From an uncultured Alphaproteobacteria bacterium (GTDB taxonomy: Bacteria; Pseudomonadota; Alphaproteobacteria; Caulobacterales; Hyphomonadaceae), in contig CAIKXW010000457.1 of the NCBI GenBank assembly GCA_903831485.1, positions 1 through 7,665 on the forward strand: 7,665 nt of DNA, given 5' to 3'. The notes under the pieces are model-generated. The model was not told the DNA's origin, made no database searches, and was given only the letters and a program-made list of their open reading frames with translations. Within the stretch, counting starts at the first letter, position 1. Each line of letters starts with the position of its first letter. Below are positions 1 through 6,407 of the stretch, one piece after another. The translations under genes and the position numbers were made by a program.

Positions 1-383
1 ACCAGTCGCGACGCCCGCCGCCCATCCGGAGCAAACACGGCAACGCCGGTGAGGACATCATGCTTGCGACCCGACAGCAGACGCAGGCAAGCCCGCGCCT
101 CTTCCACGGTCTCGGCCTTGGGCAGGATGCGCCGCCCAACCGCCACCACAGTGTCAGCCGATATAACGAACATCCCCGCGACCCCCGCCCGCGCCGCCTC
201 GCCCTTCTGAACGGCGAGCCTGAGCGCGAGCTGGCCGGGCCGCTCGTCGCGCAGGGGCGTCTCGTCGATGTCAGCGGGGGCGACCCGGTCCGGAACCAGG
301 CCGATCTGGCGCAGCAAGTCCAGCCGTCGCGGGCTCGCGCTGGCAAGCGCAAGCCCCGGACTGGCCGCTGGGGCCGCCGTCAC
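1..383 (-). CDS. maf: Maf family nucleotide pyrophosphatase, 5' part only (runs off the window)
   Basis: Maf proteins hydrolyse non-canonical or modified nucleoside triphosphates to monophosphates and pyrophosphate, acting as house-cleaning enzymes in the cytoplasm; some are linked to septum formation. The reading frame begins with GTG at 383-381, and 127 codons are visible before the window edge. Seen directly: the N-terminal nucleotide-binding signature SASPRR (residues 15-20) followed by LDLLRQIGL, the ADTVV segment (76-80) that carries the presumed catalytic aspartate Asp77, and the family-typical [15 protein letters not shown] (102-116). Full-length members have about 190-210 residues, so roughly the last third is missing here. 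The GTG overlaps the infA stop codon by four bases (GTGA), so translation is probably coupled to infA. An ATG start is not available before the SASPRR motif, which supports GTG. The subtype (YhdE-like or YceF-like) cannot be decided from this part. Confidence 0.88.
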   Translation of the reverse strand, partial: MTAAPAASPGLALASASPRRLDLLRQIGLVPDRVAPADIDETPLRDERPGQLALRLAVQKGEAARAGVAGMFVISADTVVAVGRRILPKAETVEEARACLRLLSGRKHDVLTGVAVFAPDGRRASRL

Positions 384-598
384 TTGAAGCGGTAAGTGAT
401 GCGCCCTTTGGTCAGGTCGTAGGGCGTCATCTCGACGAGCACCTTGTCGCCTGTCAGGACGCGGATGCGGTTTTTCCGCATCTTTCCGGCCGTATGCGCA
501 ATGATCTCGTGATCGTTGGCCAGCTTCACGCGAAACGTCGCATTAGGCAGCAATTCAACGATCGTGCCTTCGAATTCGATAAGCTCTTCCTTCGCCAT
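380..598 (-). CDS. infA: translation initiation factor IF-1
   Basis: IF-1 binds the A site of the 30S subunit during initiation and works with IF-2 and IF-3; it is essential. The 72-residue length is exactly that of the bacterial family. The sequence is a single OB-fold with family-typical segments: the start [11 protein letters not shown], the run [10 protein letters not shown] (residues 17-26), [19 protein letters not shown] (35-53) and the end GRITYRFK. The ATG at 598-596 is preceded by AAGGA (608-604 on the minus strand) with a five-base spacer, a good ribosome binding site. A 90-base gap separates it from the UPF0262 gene upstream, so it may have its own promoter as well as read-through transcription. 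Its TGA stop overlaps the GTG start of maf by four bases. Confidence 0.97.
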   Translation of the reverse strand: MAKEELIEFEGTIVELLPNATFRVKLANDHEIIAHTAGKMRKNRIRVLTGDKVLVEMTPYDLTKGRITYRFK

Positions 599-635
599 GA
601 AAATCCTTACAGGCGGCTGGGTCGTGGGCGAGGCC

Positions 636-665
636 CCTATACACGGTTTCGCGGGGAATAGTCGA
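636..665 (-). promoter_or_regulatory. possible sigma-70-type promoter of infA
   Basis: On the minus strand TCGACT (665-660) and TATAGG (641-636) are separated by 18 bases and lie about 38 bases before the infA start. Each hexamer matches the housekeeping consensus at four of six positions. The match is weak, and the -35 element overlaps the loop of the inverted repeat at 653-671. This is inference from sequence likeness only. Confidence 0.2.
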
Positions 666-671
666 TTCCCC
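653..671. repeat. perfect inverted repeat upstream of infA
   Basis: GGGGAAT (653-659) and ATTCCCC (665-671) are exact reverse complements around a five-base loop. The element lies 17 bases past the stop codon of the UPF0262 gene on the minus strand and about 55 bases before infA. It lacks a T run after the stem on the minus strand (a T run lies before it instead), so it is not a standard intrinsic terminator. It could be an mRNA 3'-end stabilising hairpin, an operator for infA, or chance. Confidence 0.35.
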
Positions 672-688
672 TGAAAAAGCAGTGAGTA

Positions 689-1162
689 TCAGCTCCGGGC
701 ATGCAGCGCGCAGACCAGCGTGAACAGCCTGCGGGCGGTGTCAAAGTCGACTTCCGCCTTGTCCGCCAGTCGCTCCGTCAGCACCTGCGACCCCTCATTG
801 TGCAAGCCCCGTCGCCCCATATCGATCGCCTCGATCTGCGAAGGCGAGGAACTCCGGATCGCGTCGTAGTAACTGTCGCAGATCATGAAGTAGTCCTTGA
901 TCACCCGGCGTAGCGCCGTCAGCGACAGCAACAGCTTCCGAACCGGCGGGCCATCCTGCTCCGAGATTTCGAACACAAGGCGGTTGTCGGCCAGCGACAA
1001 CACAACGTTGTACGGCCCGCCCTCGTGGCCGATCACCTTGAAGCTGTTGCTCTCGATCAGGTCGAAGATCGCAACCTTGCGCTCATGCTCCGCGTCAGGC
1101 CCGGCTGGCGCCAGGCTCTTATCGTCGATCTCGATCGAGGCGATGCGCGCGTTTGAGGTCAT
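689..1162 (-). CDS. UPF0262 family protein
   Basis: This is a 157-residue cytoplasmic protein of the alphaproteobacterial UPF0262 family, whose function is not known to me. Family-typical blocks are visible: [16 protein letters not shown] (residues 26-41), [17 protein letters not shown] (87-103), [19 protein letters not shown] (107-125) and [12 protein letters not shown] (138-149). There is no signal peptide, membrane segment or recognised catalytic motif. The start chosen is the ATG at 1162-1160, which overlaps the hisD stop (ATGA) and gives the usual family length. A longer frame reaching to 1216 would add 18 unconserved residues inside hisD. No clear ribosome binding site is present, only a G-rich run just before the ATG, so translation is probably coupled to hisD. 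The conserved placement between hisD and infA suggests a housekeeping role, but that is inference. Confidence 0.93.
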   Translation of the reverse strand: MTSNARIASIEIDDKSLAPAGPDAEHERKVAIFDLIESNSFKVIGHEGGPYNVVLSLADNRLVFEISEQDGPPVRKLLLSLTALRRVIKDYFMICDSYYDAIRSSSPSQIEAIDMGRRGLHNEGSQVLTERLADKAEVDFDTARRLFTLVCALHARS

Positions 1163-2457
1163 CCCCCGCCCCGCCGTATCGACACCGATAGGCCGTGCGC
1201 CGGCAATCCCTCGCACTTCGCGAGAGTCTCGGCCGCCGCCGCCAGATGCCGGAAGCCCTGCTCGCTGATGCGCTGCACCGAGGTGCGCTTCATGAAGTCC
1301 AGCACCGAAAGCCCGGATGCGAACCGAGCAGCGCCGGATGTCGGCAGCACGTGGTTGGACCCGGTCACATAATCTCCCAGAGCTTCCGGCGCATACCGCC
1401 CCAGGAAGATCGCACCCGAGTGACGTACATCGTTCGCGATCGCATCAGGATCACTCGTCGCGATCTCCACATGCTCCGGCGCAATCTGGTTCACGATCTC
1501 TGCAGCGCCGGCCAGCGGCGCAATGACGATCGCCCCAAAGTCGCGCCACGCATCCACAGCCGTCTTCGACGTGGCCAGATGCACGATCTGCCGCTCCACC
1601 GCCACCTCGACGCGCGATGCCCATTCCGCATCGTCCGTGATCAGAATCGACTGCGCCAGCGGATCATGCTCGGCCTGACTCAACAAGTCCGCGGCGATCC
1701 ATTCCGGGTTGTTCTGGTTGTCGGCGACGACCGTGATTTCCGAAGGCCCGGCGATCGTGTCGATCCCGACATCGCCGAACACGATCCGCTTGGCCGCCGC
1801 CACATAGGCGTTGCCCGGCCCCACAATCTTGTCGACCGGCTTGAGATCGCCAGCGCCATAAGCAAGCGCCGCCACCGCCTGCGCCCCGCCGATCGGGTAG
1901 AACTCCGTCACGCCCGCCCGCACCGCCGCATACGCAACAGCCGGATTGAAAACCCCGCCAGGCACAGGCGACACCATCACGATGCGCTTCACGCCCGCAG
2001 CCCGCGCCGGGATCGCATTCATCAGCACCGAACTCGGATAGCTCGCTCGCCCGCCCGGCACGTAGAGTCCGACCGCGTCCACAGCCGACCAGCGCCAGCC
2101 AAGCTCCAGCCCGTTCGGATCGACAAAGCTGTGATCCTTCGGCCGTTGCTCCCGATGATAGCGCTCGATCCGCTCCGCCGCAAAGCTCAGCGCCTCGCGC
2201 ACATCCGGCGCACACCGCTCCGCCGCCTCCAGCAGATCGACGCCCTTCGCCTGAAGAGTCTGCGGATCGACCTCGACCTTGTCGAACCGGCCGGTCTGCG
2301 CGGCCACCGCCTCGCCGCCACGCTGCCGCACATCGCGAACGATCACTGCCGTGACGGCATGCACATCTTCCGTGCCCTGCGCCCGGCGCAGCGACAGGAA
2401 TTTACCGAACGCCTCGGTGAACCCGACATCGGCGGCGTTGAAGCGGCGAATGCTCAT
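1159..2457 (-). CDS. hisD: histidinol dehydrogenase
   Basis: HisD carries out the last two steps of histidine synthesis, the NAD-dependent oxidation of L-histidinol to L-histidine by way of histidinal, as a zinc-dependent homodimer. The 432-residue protein fits the family. Residues matching those known from the E. coli enzyme are all present with an offset of two: zinc ligands Gln261 and His264 (in SQAEHDP), Asp362 (EALGDY) and His421 (LPAHGLS), and catalytic Glu328-His329 (APEH). The NAD-binding segment [12 protein letters not shown] lies at 213-224 and the [13 protein letters not shown] block at 379-391. The ATG at 2457 was chosen because it overlaps the DUF2948 stop (ATGA) and begins the conserved region; an open frame reaching 2748 is only an antiparallel-free extension inside the upstream gene. 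Its own stop overlaps the UPF0262 start. The gene lies outside any his operon, among cell-wall and translation genes, as is common in Alphaproteobacteria. Confidence 0.97.
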   Translation of the reverse strand: MSIRRFNAADVGFTEAFGKFLSLRRAQGTEDVHAVTAVIVRDVRQRGGEAVAAQTGRFDKVEVDPQTLQAKGVDLLEAAERCAPDVREALSFAAERIERYHREQRPKDHSFVDPNGLELGWRWSAVDAVGLYVPGGRASYPSSVLMNAIPARAAGVKRIVMVSPVPGGVFNPAVAYAAVRAGVTEFYPIGGAQAVAALAYGAGDLKPVDKIVGPGNAYVAAAKRIVFGDVGIDTIAGPSEITVVADNQNNPEWIAADLLSQAEHDPLAQSILITDDAEWASRVEVAVERQIVHLATSKTAVDAWRDFGAIVIAPLAGAAEIVNQIAPEHVEIATSDPDAIANDVRHSGAIFLGRYAPEALGDYVTGSNHVLPTSGAARFASGLSVLDFMKRTSVQRISEQGFRHLAAAAETLAKCEGLPAHGLSVSIRRGGG

Positions 2458-2909
2458 GACCGCTTCTTTTCGTGATCCGGGCGGCGCCGCGTTGGCCACG
2501 CGGACCCGATATCCGCCAGCGTGACGTCCAGGCATTCCGCCTTCACCTCGAACTGCGCGTTGCCCGAAAAGACCAGCGTCACAACGCCCGCAGGCGGTTC
2601 GGCATCCGGCGCAAACCGGATATCCATCAGCGAGTAGACCGCGTCCACATCCTTGGTGACGCCGCGCGTCCGCACGCTCTCGACGCCCGCGAACGCCAGC
2701 ACCGAACGCGACCGGAAGAACGGCATGCGCTTGCCCGCCCGCTCCCACTGGAAGCGGTTGATCTCCATGCCGAACGTGCGCGAGCGTGCGTCGAACCGGA
2801 TGTCCTGCGCTTTCACGAGTCCGTCCTGGGCTGCGGCCGCAATGACGGCCAGCCCGTCGGCGTCCTCTGCCAGGAGCTTCAGCGCGCTCAAAACCCGTTC
2901 CTCATCCAT
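2454..2909 (-). CDS. DUF2948 family protein
   Basis: This is a 151-residue protein of the DUF2948 family, found mainly in Alphaproteobacteria and without a known function. Conserved parts visible are LKLLAEDADGLAVIAAAAQD (residues 10-29), the FGMEINRFQWE block (46-56), VLAFAGVESVRTRG (70-83) and the C-terminal LADIGSAWPTRRRPDHE (131-147). It has no signal peptide or transmembrane segment and is probably cytoplasmic. The ATG at 2909 is preferred; a TTG two codons earlier (2915) is possible. The run GGACAGG upstream has an eight-base spacing to the ATG but only two bases to the TTG, which favours ATG. Its stop overlaps the hisD start (ATGA), so the two are probably translated together. It follows murA by 102 bases. 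Confidence 0.9.
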   Translation of the reverse strand: MDEERVLSALKLLAEDADGLAVIAAAAQDGLVKAQDIRFDARSRTFGMEINRFQWERAGKRMPFFRSRSVLAFAGVESVRTRGVTKDVDAVYSLMDIRFAPDAEPPAGVVTLVFSGNAQFEVKAECLDVTLADIGSAWPTRRRPDHEKKRS

Positions 2910-3011
2910 GGGCAATGCCTGTCCGAACTGCCGGCGTGGAGCGCCCGCGGCGGTGGCCTTCCCTAAACCACAAAGCCGGATTTCTCCAGCGACACAGCGT
3001 CCGGCCCAACG

Positions 3012-4286
3012 TCAGGCCGAATCCCCCTGCCGGGTGATCTTCGCGCCGCACCGACCAAGCTTTTCCTCGAGGCGTTCGAAACCCCGGTCGAGGTGGTAGA
3101 TCCGGTTCACCACCGTCTCCCCCTCTGCAACCAGCGCAGCGATAACGAGGCTCACAGACGCCCGCAGATCCGTCGCCATCACCTGTGCGCCCTTCAACCG
3201 ATGCACTCCGCGTACAACCGCCTCGTTCGCCCGCACCTGGATGTTCGCCCCAAGGCGGCTCAACTCGGGCGCGTGCATGAACCGGTTCTCGAAAATGTTC
3301 TCGCGGATCGTGCTCGTGCCCTCGGCGATGCACATCAGCGCCATGAACTGCGCCTGCAGATCGGTCGGGAAGCCAGGATGAGGCGCCGTCACCACGTCGA
3401 CCGCCTTCAGCGGCACGGATGGATCACGCTTGATCCGCAAACCTTTGGGTTCAACCTCGACCGTCACGCCGGCCTTGCGCAGGCAGTCGATCAACGCGCC
3501 GAGATCCTCCTCGCGCGCGCCTTCCAGCAATACGTTTCCGCCGGTCGCCGCTGCCGCGATGGCGAACGTGCCCGCCTCGATCCGGTCCGCGATCACGTCG
3601 TGCCGCGCGCCCGTCAGCTTTGCGACACCCTGAATGCGGATCGTCGGCGTGCCGTAACCCGAAACCTTGGCGCCGCACGCATTCAGACAGATAGCAAGGT
3701 CGCCGATCTCCGGCTCGCACGCAGCGTTCTCGAGGATCGTCTCACCGTCCGCCAGAACAGCGGCCAGCATGGCATGCTCGGTCGCGCCAACGGACACGAA
3801 TGGAAACACGATGTGCGCGCCTTTGAGGCCGCGCAGCGCCGCCGCTTTCACATACCCTTCCTCGATGACGATGTCGGCTCCCATGGCCTCGAACGCCTTG
3901 AGGTGCAGATCCACAGGCCGCGCGCCGATCGCGCATCCGCCGGGCAGCGACACCGTCGCATGTCCCACACGCGCCAGCAGCGGTCCAAGAACGTTGAACG
4001 TCGCCCGCATCTTCCGAACGAGATCGTACGGCGCGATGGTCGAGGTGATGTTCTCCGCGTGCATCCGGCACAGCGCCTCGCCCTTGGGCCATTCCACAAC
4101 GACGCCCAGGCTCTGCAGCAGCTTCTCCATGAAGCGCGTGTCCGCCAGGTTCGGCGTCGAGGTCAGCACCAGCGGCTCCTCGCAGAGGAGCGACGCCGCC
4201 ATCAGCTTGAGCGCCGAGTTCTTGGCTCCGGATATGGGAATCCGACCTTCAAGCGGGCCATTCGCGAGAATCGAGAGCTTGTCCAT
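3012..4286 (-). CDS. murA: UDP-N-acetylglucosamine 1-carboxyvinyltransferase
   Basis: MurA transfers the enolpyruvyl group of phosphoenolpyruvate to UDP-N-acetylglucosamine, the first committed step of peptidoglycan synthesis in the cytoplasm. The 424 residues fit the usual 417-430. Active-site residues can be placed against E. coli MurA: Lys22-Asn23 (in SGAKNSALK), the mobile-loop Cys118 in [15 protein letters not shown] with Arg123, Asp309 in the segment [10 protein letters not shown], and Arg401 in DRGFER. The cysteine is the residue modified by fosfomycin; some natural resistant forms have aspartate there, so this enzyme is predicted to be sensitive. The ATG at 4286 gives the standard N-terminus MDKLSI. 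No obvious ribosome binding site precedes it, and a small basic protein gene ends 49 bases upstream. murA is the first large gene of the housekeeping block that continues to maf. Confidence 0.97.
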   Translation of the reverse strand: MDKLSILANGPLEGRIPISGAKNSALKLMAASLLCEEPLVLTSTPNLADTRFMEKLLQSLGVVVEWPKGEALCRMHAENITSTIAPYDLVRKMRATFNVLGPLLARVGHATVSLPGGCAIGARPVDLHLKAFEAMGADIVIEEGYVKAAALRGLKGAHIVFPFVSVGATEHAMLAAVLADGETILENAACEPEIGDLAICLNACGAKVSGYGTPTIRIQGVAKLTGARHDVIADRIEAGTFAIAAAATGGNVLLEGAREEDLGALIDCLRKAGVTVEVEPKGLRIKRDPSVPLKAVDVVTAPHPGFPTDLQAQFMALMCIAEGTSTIRENIFENRFMHAPELSRLGANIQVRANEAVVRGVHRLKGAQVMATDLRASVSLVIAALVAEGETVVNRIYHLDRGFERLEEKLGRCGAKITRQGDSA

Positions 4287-4335
4287 GAAGGTTGGTTATG
4301 GTCCCGAAATTGGCCGGCACAAGGCGCACCGACGC

Positions 4336-4500
4336 CTAATCCGCGTCTGGACGCGACTTTCCGGCGCTATCCGCATCCCCTGCCTGCTCCGCCGCCTTCC
4401 GGCGCTTCAGGTTCGCCCGCAGCGCCTCCGCCAGCTTTTTGGCGCGCCTGTCGGCCTGGGCGTTCGGTTTCTGGGGCTTTTGCTGGCTATTCCGCGACAT
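4336..4500 (-). CDS. small basic protein of unknown function upstream of murA
   Basis: This 54-residue frame codes for a highly charged, hydrophilic polypeptide. The centre, DRRAKKLAEALRANLKRRKA (residues 17-36), should form an amphipathic, lysine- and arginine-rich helix. The flanks are rich in Gln, Pro, Asp and Ser and look disordered. There is no cysteine, signal peptide or membrane segment. The ATG at 4500-4498 has GAGAGG five bases upstream on the minus strand, and a second purine-rich run, GGAGGTGG, lies further out. The frame is open to 4530, but the ATG with the better-placed binding site is preferred. I recall similar short proteins next to murA in other Alphaproteobacteria, which supports it as a real gene; I cannot name a family. 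A nucleic-acid or ribosome-associated role would fit the charge, but that is speculation. Confidence 0.65.
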   Translation of the reverse strand: MSRNSQQKPQKPNAQADRRAKKLAEALRANLKRRKAAEQAGDADSAGKSRPDAD

Positions 4501-4519
4501 TATGGCCTCTCTACCACCT

Positions 4520-4539
4520 CCCCTTCCCAATGGGAGGGG
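4520..4539. repeat. G/C-rich imperfect hairpin between tRNA-Thr and the small gene
   Basis: CCCC TTCCC (4520-4528) pairs with GGGAGGGG (4532-4539) around a three-base loop AAT, with one bulged T. It lies 32 bases before the tRNA on the plus strand and 20 bases before the ATG of the small protein on the minus strand. No T run fits a terminator. Its look (CCTCCCC...GGGAGGGG) resembles short dispersed intergenic palindromes common in high-G+C Alphaproteobacteria, but copy number cannot be judged from this window. Confidence 0.4.
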
Positions 4540-4571
4540 TTTCCGTTATGCGGACCCTCCTTGAGCGGGAT

Positions 4572-4646
<75 letters not shown>

Positions 4647-4659
4647 TCCCGCAACGAGA

Positions 4660-5976
4660 CTAGGCGCTTTCCACCCGGACATCCGGCGACATCGCCGCCA
4701 GCCGCGCCACATCCTCGTCGGTCATGAACACGTCGAGCGTCAGATCCGTCTCGCCCGACAGCATCTCCGCCGACACCTCGCAATTGTTGTGCAGCCACGC
4801 ATGCAGCCGTCCGTCCGACGCCGGGATGGTTACCTGCCGCGGACGCCGGTTGCGGAACAGCACGCCCTCGATCCGGAACAGCAACTCGTCTGCGCCCTGC
4901 CCCGTTAGCGCCGACACCAGCAGCGCTGGCGGGCTGTGCGTCTCGGCGCGCGCCGTCAAAAGGTCCCGGATCGCGGGCGCCACCGCGTCCGCCTTGTTCC
5001 AGACTTCGAGCACCGGCGGCCGCTCAAGCCCCGTCTCCTCCGACAGCTGCTCTAGAATCCCGTACACGTCGTTCGACTGATACTCGGTGTCCGGATGCGC
5101 GATATCGCGAACATGGATCAGCATGTCCGCCTCCATCGCTTCTTCCAGCGTCGCGCGGAAAGCCTCCACCAGGGTCGTCGGCAGGTCGGTGATGAACCCC
5201 ACCGTGTCCACCAGCGCCATCCGCCTGCCCGACGCCGCCACGATCTCCCGCGCCGTCGGATCGAGCGTGGCGAACGGCATGTCCGCCGCCAGCACATCCG
5301 ACGACGTCAGCCGGTTGAACAGCGTCGACTTGCCCGCATTGGTGTAGCCGACGATCGCCGCTACCGGCGCGCCGCGCTTGGCCCTGCCCTCGCGCTGCAG
5401 CCGCCGCGTGCGGCGCACATCCTCAAGCTCGCGCTTGAATCCCGCGATGCGCTTGTCAAGCAAGCGCCTGTCCGTTTCGAGCTGACTTTCACCAGGGCCG
5501 CCGAGAAAGCCGAAGCCGCCGCGCTGCCGTTCAAGGTGGGTCCATGTCCGCACCAGCCGCGAGCGCTCATACAGCGACCGCGCCATCTCGACCTGCAGCC
5601 GGCCTTCAGCCGTGCGCGCGCGCAAGCCGAAAATCTCGAGGATCAGCCCCGTTCGGTCCACGACCTTGAGCTTCAGTTCTGTTTCCAGATTGCGCTGTTG
5701 AACCGGCGTCAGCGCGCCATCGACGATGAAAAGTGTCACACCCTCGTCGCGAAAGCGCTCAGCCAGCGCATCGAGCTGGCCCGATCCAAGAAGCCGCGCC
5801 GGGTGAGGCTCGCGAACGTTGACCTGCTCGGCGAACGCCAGCTTTATGCCAAGCGCCTCCGCCAGACCCATGCTCTCTTCAAGACGGGAACGTGCAACAT
5901 CTGCCCCGCCAATTACGGGCAGAACAACCGCGGCTGTTTCTTCGGGCGGCCGGCGGTCGATCAGATCTCTTGGCAA
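4660..5976 (-). CDS. hflX: ribosome-associated GTPase HflX
   Basis: HflX is a GTPase that binds the large ribosomal subunit and can split or rescue stalled ribosomes, notably under heat stress. The 438 residues show an N-terminal HflX domain (about 15-200) with LLGSGQLDAL (62-71), VDRTGLILEIFGLRART (106-122) and the linker signature GGPGESQLETDRR (159-171). A G domain follows: P-loop GYTNAGKST (210-218), G2 region FATLDPT (235-241), DTVG (257-260), NKAD (327-330) and SAL (355-357). A short C-terminal domain ends at 438. The start must lie after the in-frame hfq stop (5979-5977), and the first usable codon is TTG at 5976; the next ATG is residue 36, inside the conserved domain. GAGGA, four bases before the TTG, supports this start. 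hfq and hflX are adjacent in many proteobacteria and are probably co-transcribed. Confidence 0.96.
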   Translation of the reverse strand: MPRDLIDRRPPEETAAVVLPVIGGADVARSRLEESMGLAEALGIKLAFAEQVNVREPHPARLLGSGQLDALAERFRDEGVTLFIVDGALTPVQQRNLETELKLKVVDRTGLILEIFGLRARTAEGRLQVEMARSLYERSRLVRTWTHLERQRGGFGFLGGPGESQLETDRRLLDKRIAGFKRELEDVRRTRRLQREGRAKRGAPVAAIVGYTNAGKSTLFNRLTSSDVLAADMPFATLDPTAREIVAASGRRMALVDTVGFITDLPTTLVEAFRATLEEAMEADMLIHVRDIAHPDTEYQSNDVYGILEQLSEETGLERPPVLEVWNKADAVAPAIRDLLTARAETHSPPALLVSALTGQGADELLFRIEGVLFRNRRPRQVTIPASDGRLHAWLHNNCEVSAEMLSGETDLTLDVFMTDEDVARLAAMSPDVRVESA

Positions 5977-6222
5977 TCAGTCCTCGTCTTCATTCTCGAA
6001 GAGATTAACCGGCGCGTTCGGCGCGATGGTCGAGATGGCGTGCTTGTACACCAGCTGCGGCGGGCGACCTTCGCCCTTCAGCAGCACGCAGAAATTGTCG
6101 AACCAGGTCACGATGCCCTGGAGCTTGACGCCGTTCACAAGGAACACGGTCAGGGGAGTCTTACCCTTCCGCACGGCGTTGAGGAAAATGTCCTGCAGGT
6201 TCTGTTTTTTGTCAGCCGACAT
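5977..6222 (-). CDS. hfq: RNA chaperone Hfq
   Basis: Hfq is a hexameric Sm-like protein that binds small RNAs and mRNAs and promotes their pairing. The 81-residue protein contains the Sm1 region, with [20 protein letters not shown] at 27-46, and the diagnostic Sm2 motif YKHAISTI (59-66). Residues matching the proximal-face contacts of E. coli Hfq are present: Gln10, Phe44, Lys60 and His61. The lateral rim patch is AVRKGK (16-21), so a basic rim is kept. The C-terminal tail is short and acidic (ENEDED), unlike the long tail of E. coli. The ATG at 6222 gives the usual N-terminus; AGAAGG lies about 12 bases upstream, a distant and weak binding site. The gene follows ntrX after 185 bases and abuts hflX. 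Confidence 0.97.
   Translation of the reverse strand: MSADKKQNLQDIFLNAVRKGKTPLTVFLVNGVKLQGIVTWFDNFCVLLKGEGRPPQLVYKHAISTIAPNAPVNLFENEDED
5981..5985 (-). promoter_or_regulatory. ribosome binding site of hflX inside the hfq 3' end
   Basis: GAGGA on the minus strand lies four bases before the TTG start of hflX and within the last codons of hfq. It decides the start: hflX cannot begin earlier because the hfq TGA is in the same frame and directly adjacent. A ribosome finishing hfq would sit on this site, so re-initiation is likely. Confidence 0.6.
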
Positions 6223-6316
6223 GGATGTTGCGAGCCTTCTTTGCTGGGGCCTTGCAGAACGTTTAGCCTTTCAGGCGCGCAATGAGCAATGGCTTGCCCA
6301 CCCGGTTCGATCGGAC

Positions 6317-6328
6317 GCTGGCGCCAGC
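6317..6328. repeat. 12-base perfect palindrome in the ntrX-hfq gap
   Basis: GCTGGCGCCAGC is its own reverse complement. It lies 95 bases before the hfq start, where an operator could act. A palindrome this long can arise by chance in G+C-rich DNA, so a regulatory role is only a possibility. No half-site repeat or recognised consensus was found beside it. Confidence 0.25.
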
Positions 6329-6355
6329 CTCACGCATGGCCAAACGCACGAAACA

Positions 6356-6371
6356 CCGCCCATGGGGGCGG
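6356..6371 (-). terminator. possible terminator or hairpin downstream of ntrX
   Basis: On the minus strand CCGCCC (6371-6366) and GGGCGG (6361-6356) form a perfect six-pair stem with the loop CCAT, 36 bases after the ntrX stop. The following bases TGTTTCGTGCGTTT are only moderately T-rich, so this is a weak intrinsic terminator at best. It may partly separate ntrX transcription from hfq. Confidence 0.3.
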
Positions 6372-6407
6372 CGCCGCGCAGAACAGTCATTACCGATTGC
6401 GCGACCG

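Noticed and set aside
689..1216. A 175-residue version of the UPF0262 protein.
   Set aside because: The first 18 residues lie within hisD and do not match the family. The ATG at 1162 fits both the family start and the coupling overlap.
1159..2748. An N-terminally extended HisD of 529 residues.
   Set aside because: The extra 97 residues lie inside the DUF2948 gene in another frame and are low in conservation signs. The ATG at 2457 gives the family length and the ATGA overlap.
2963..3013. A minus-strand frame just after murA that ends in VSLEKSGFVV and looks like the C-terminus of a protein.
   Set aside because: Upstream it only overlaps the end of murA in another frame, with no conserved domain to join. 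MurA ends normally at its own stop, so a frameshift is not needed.
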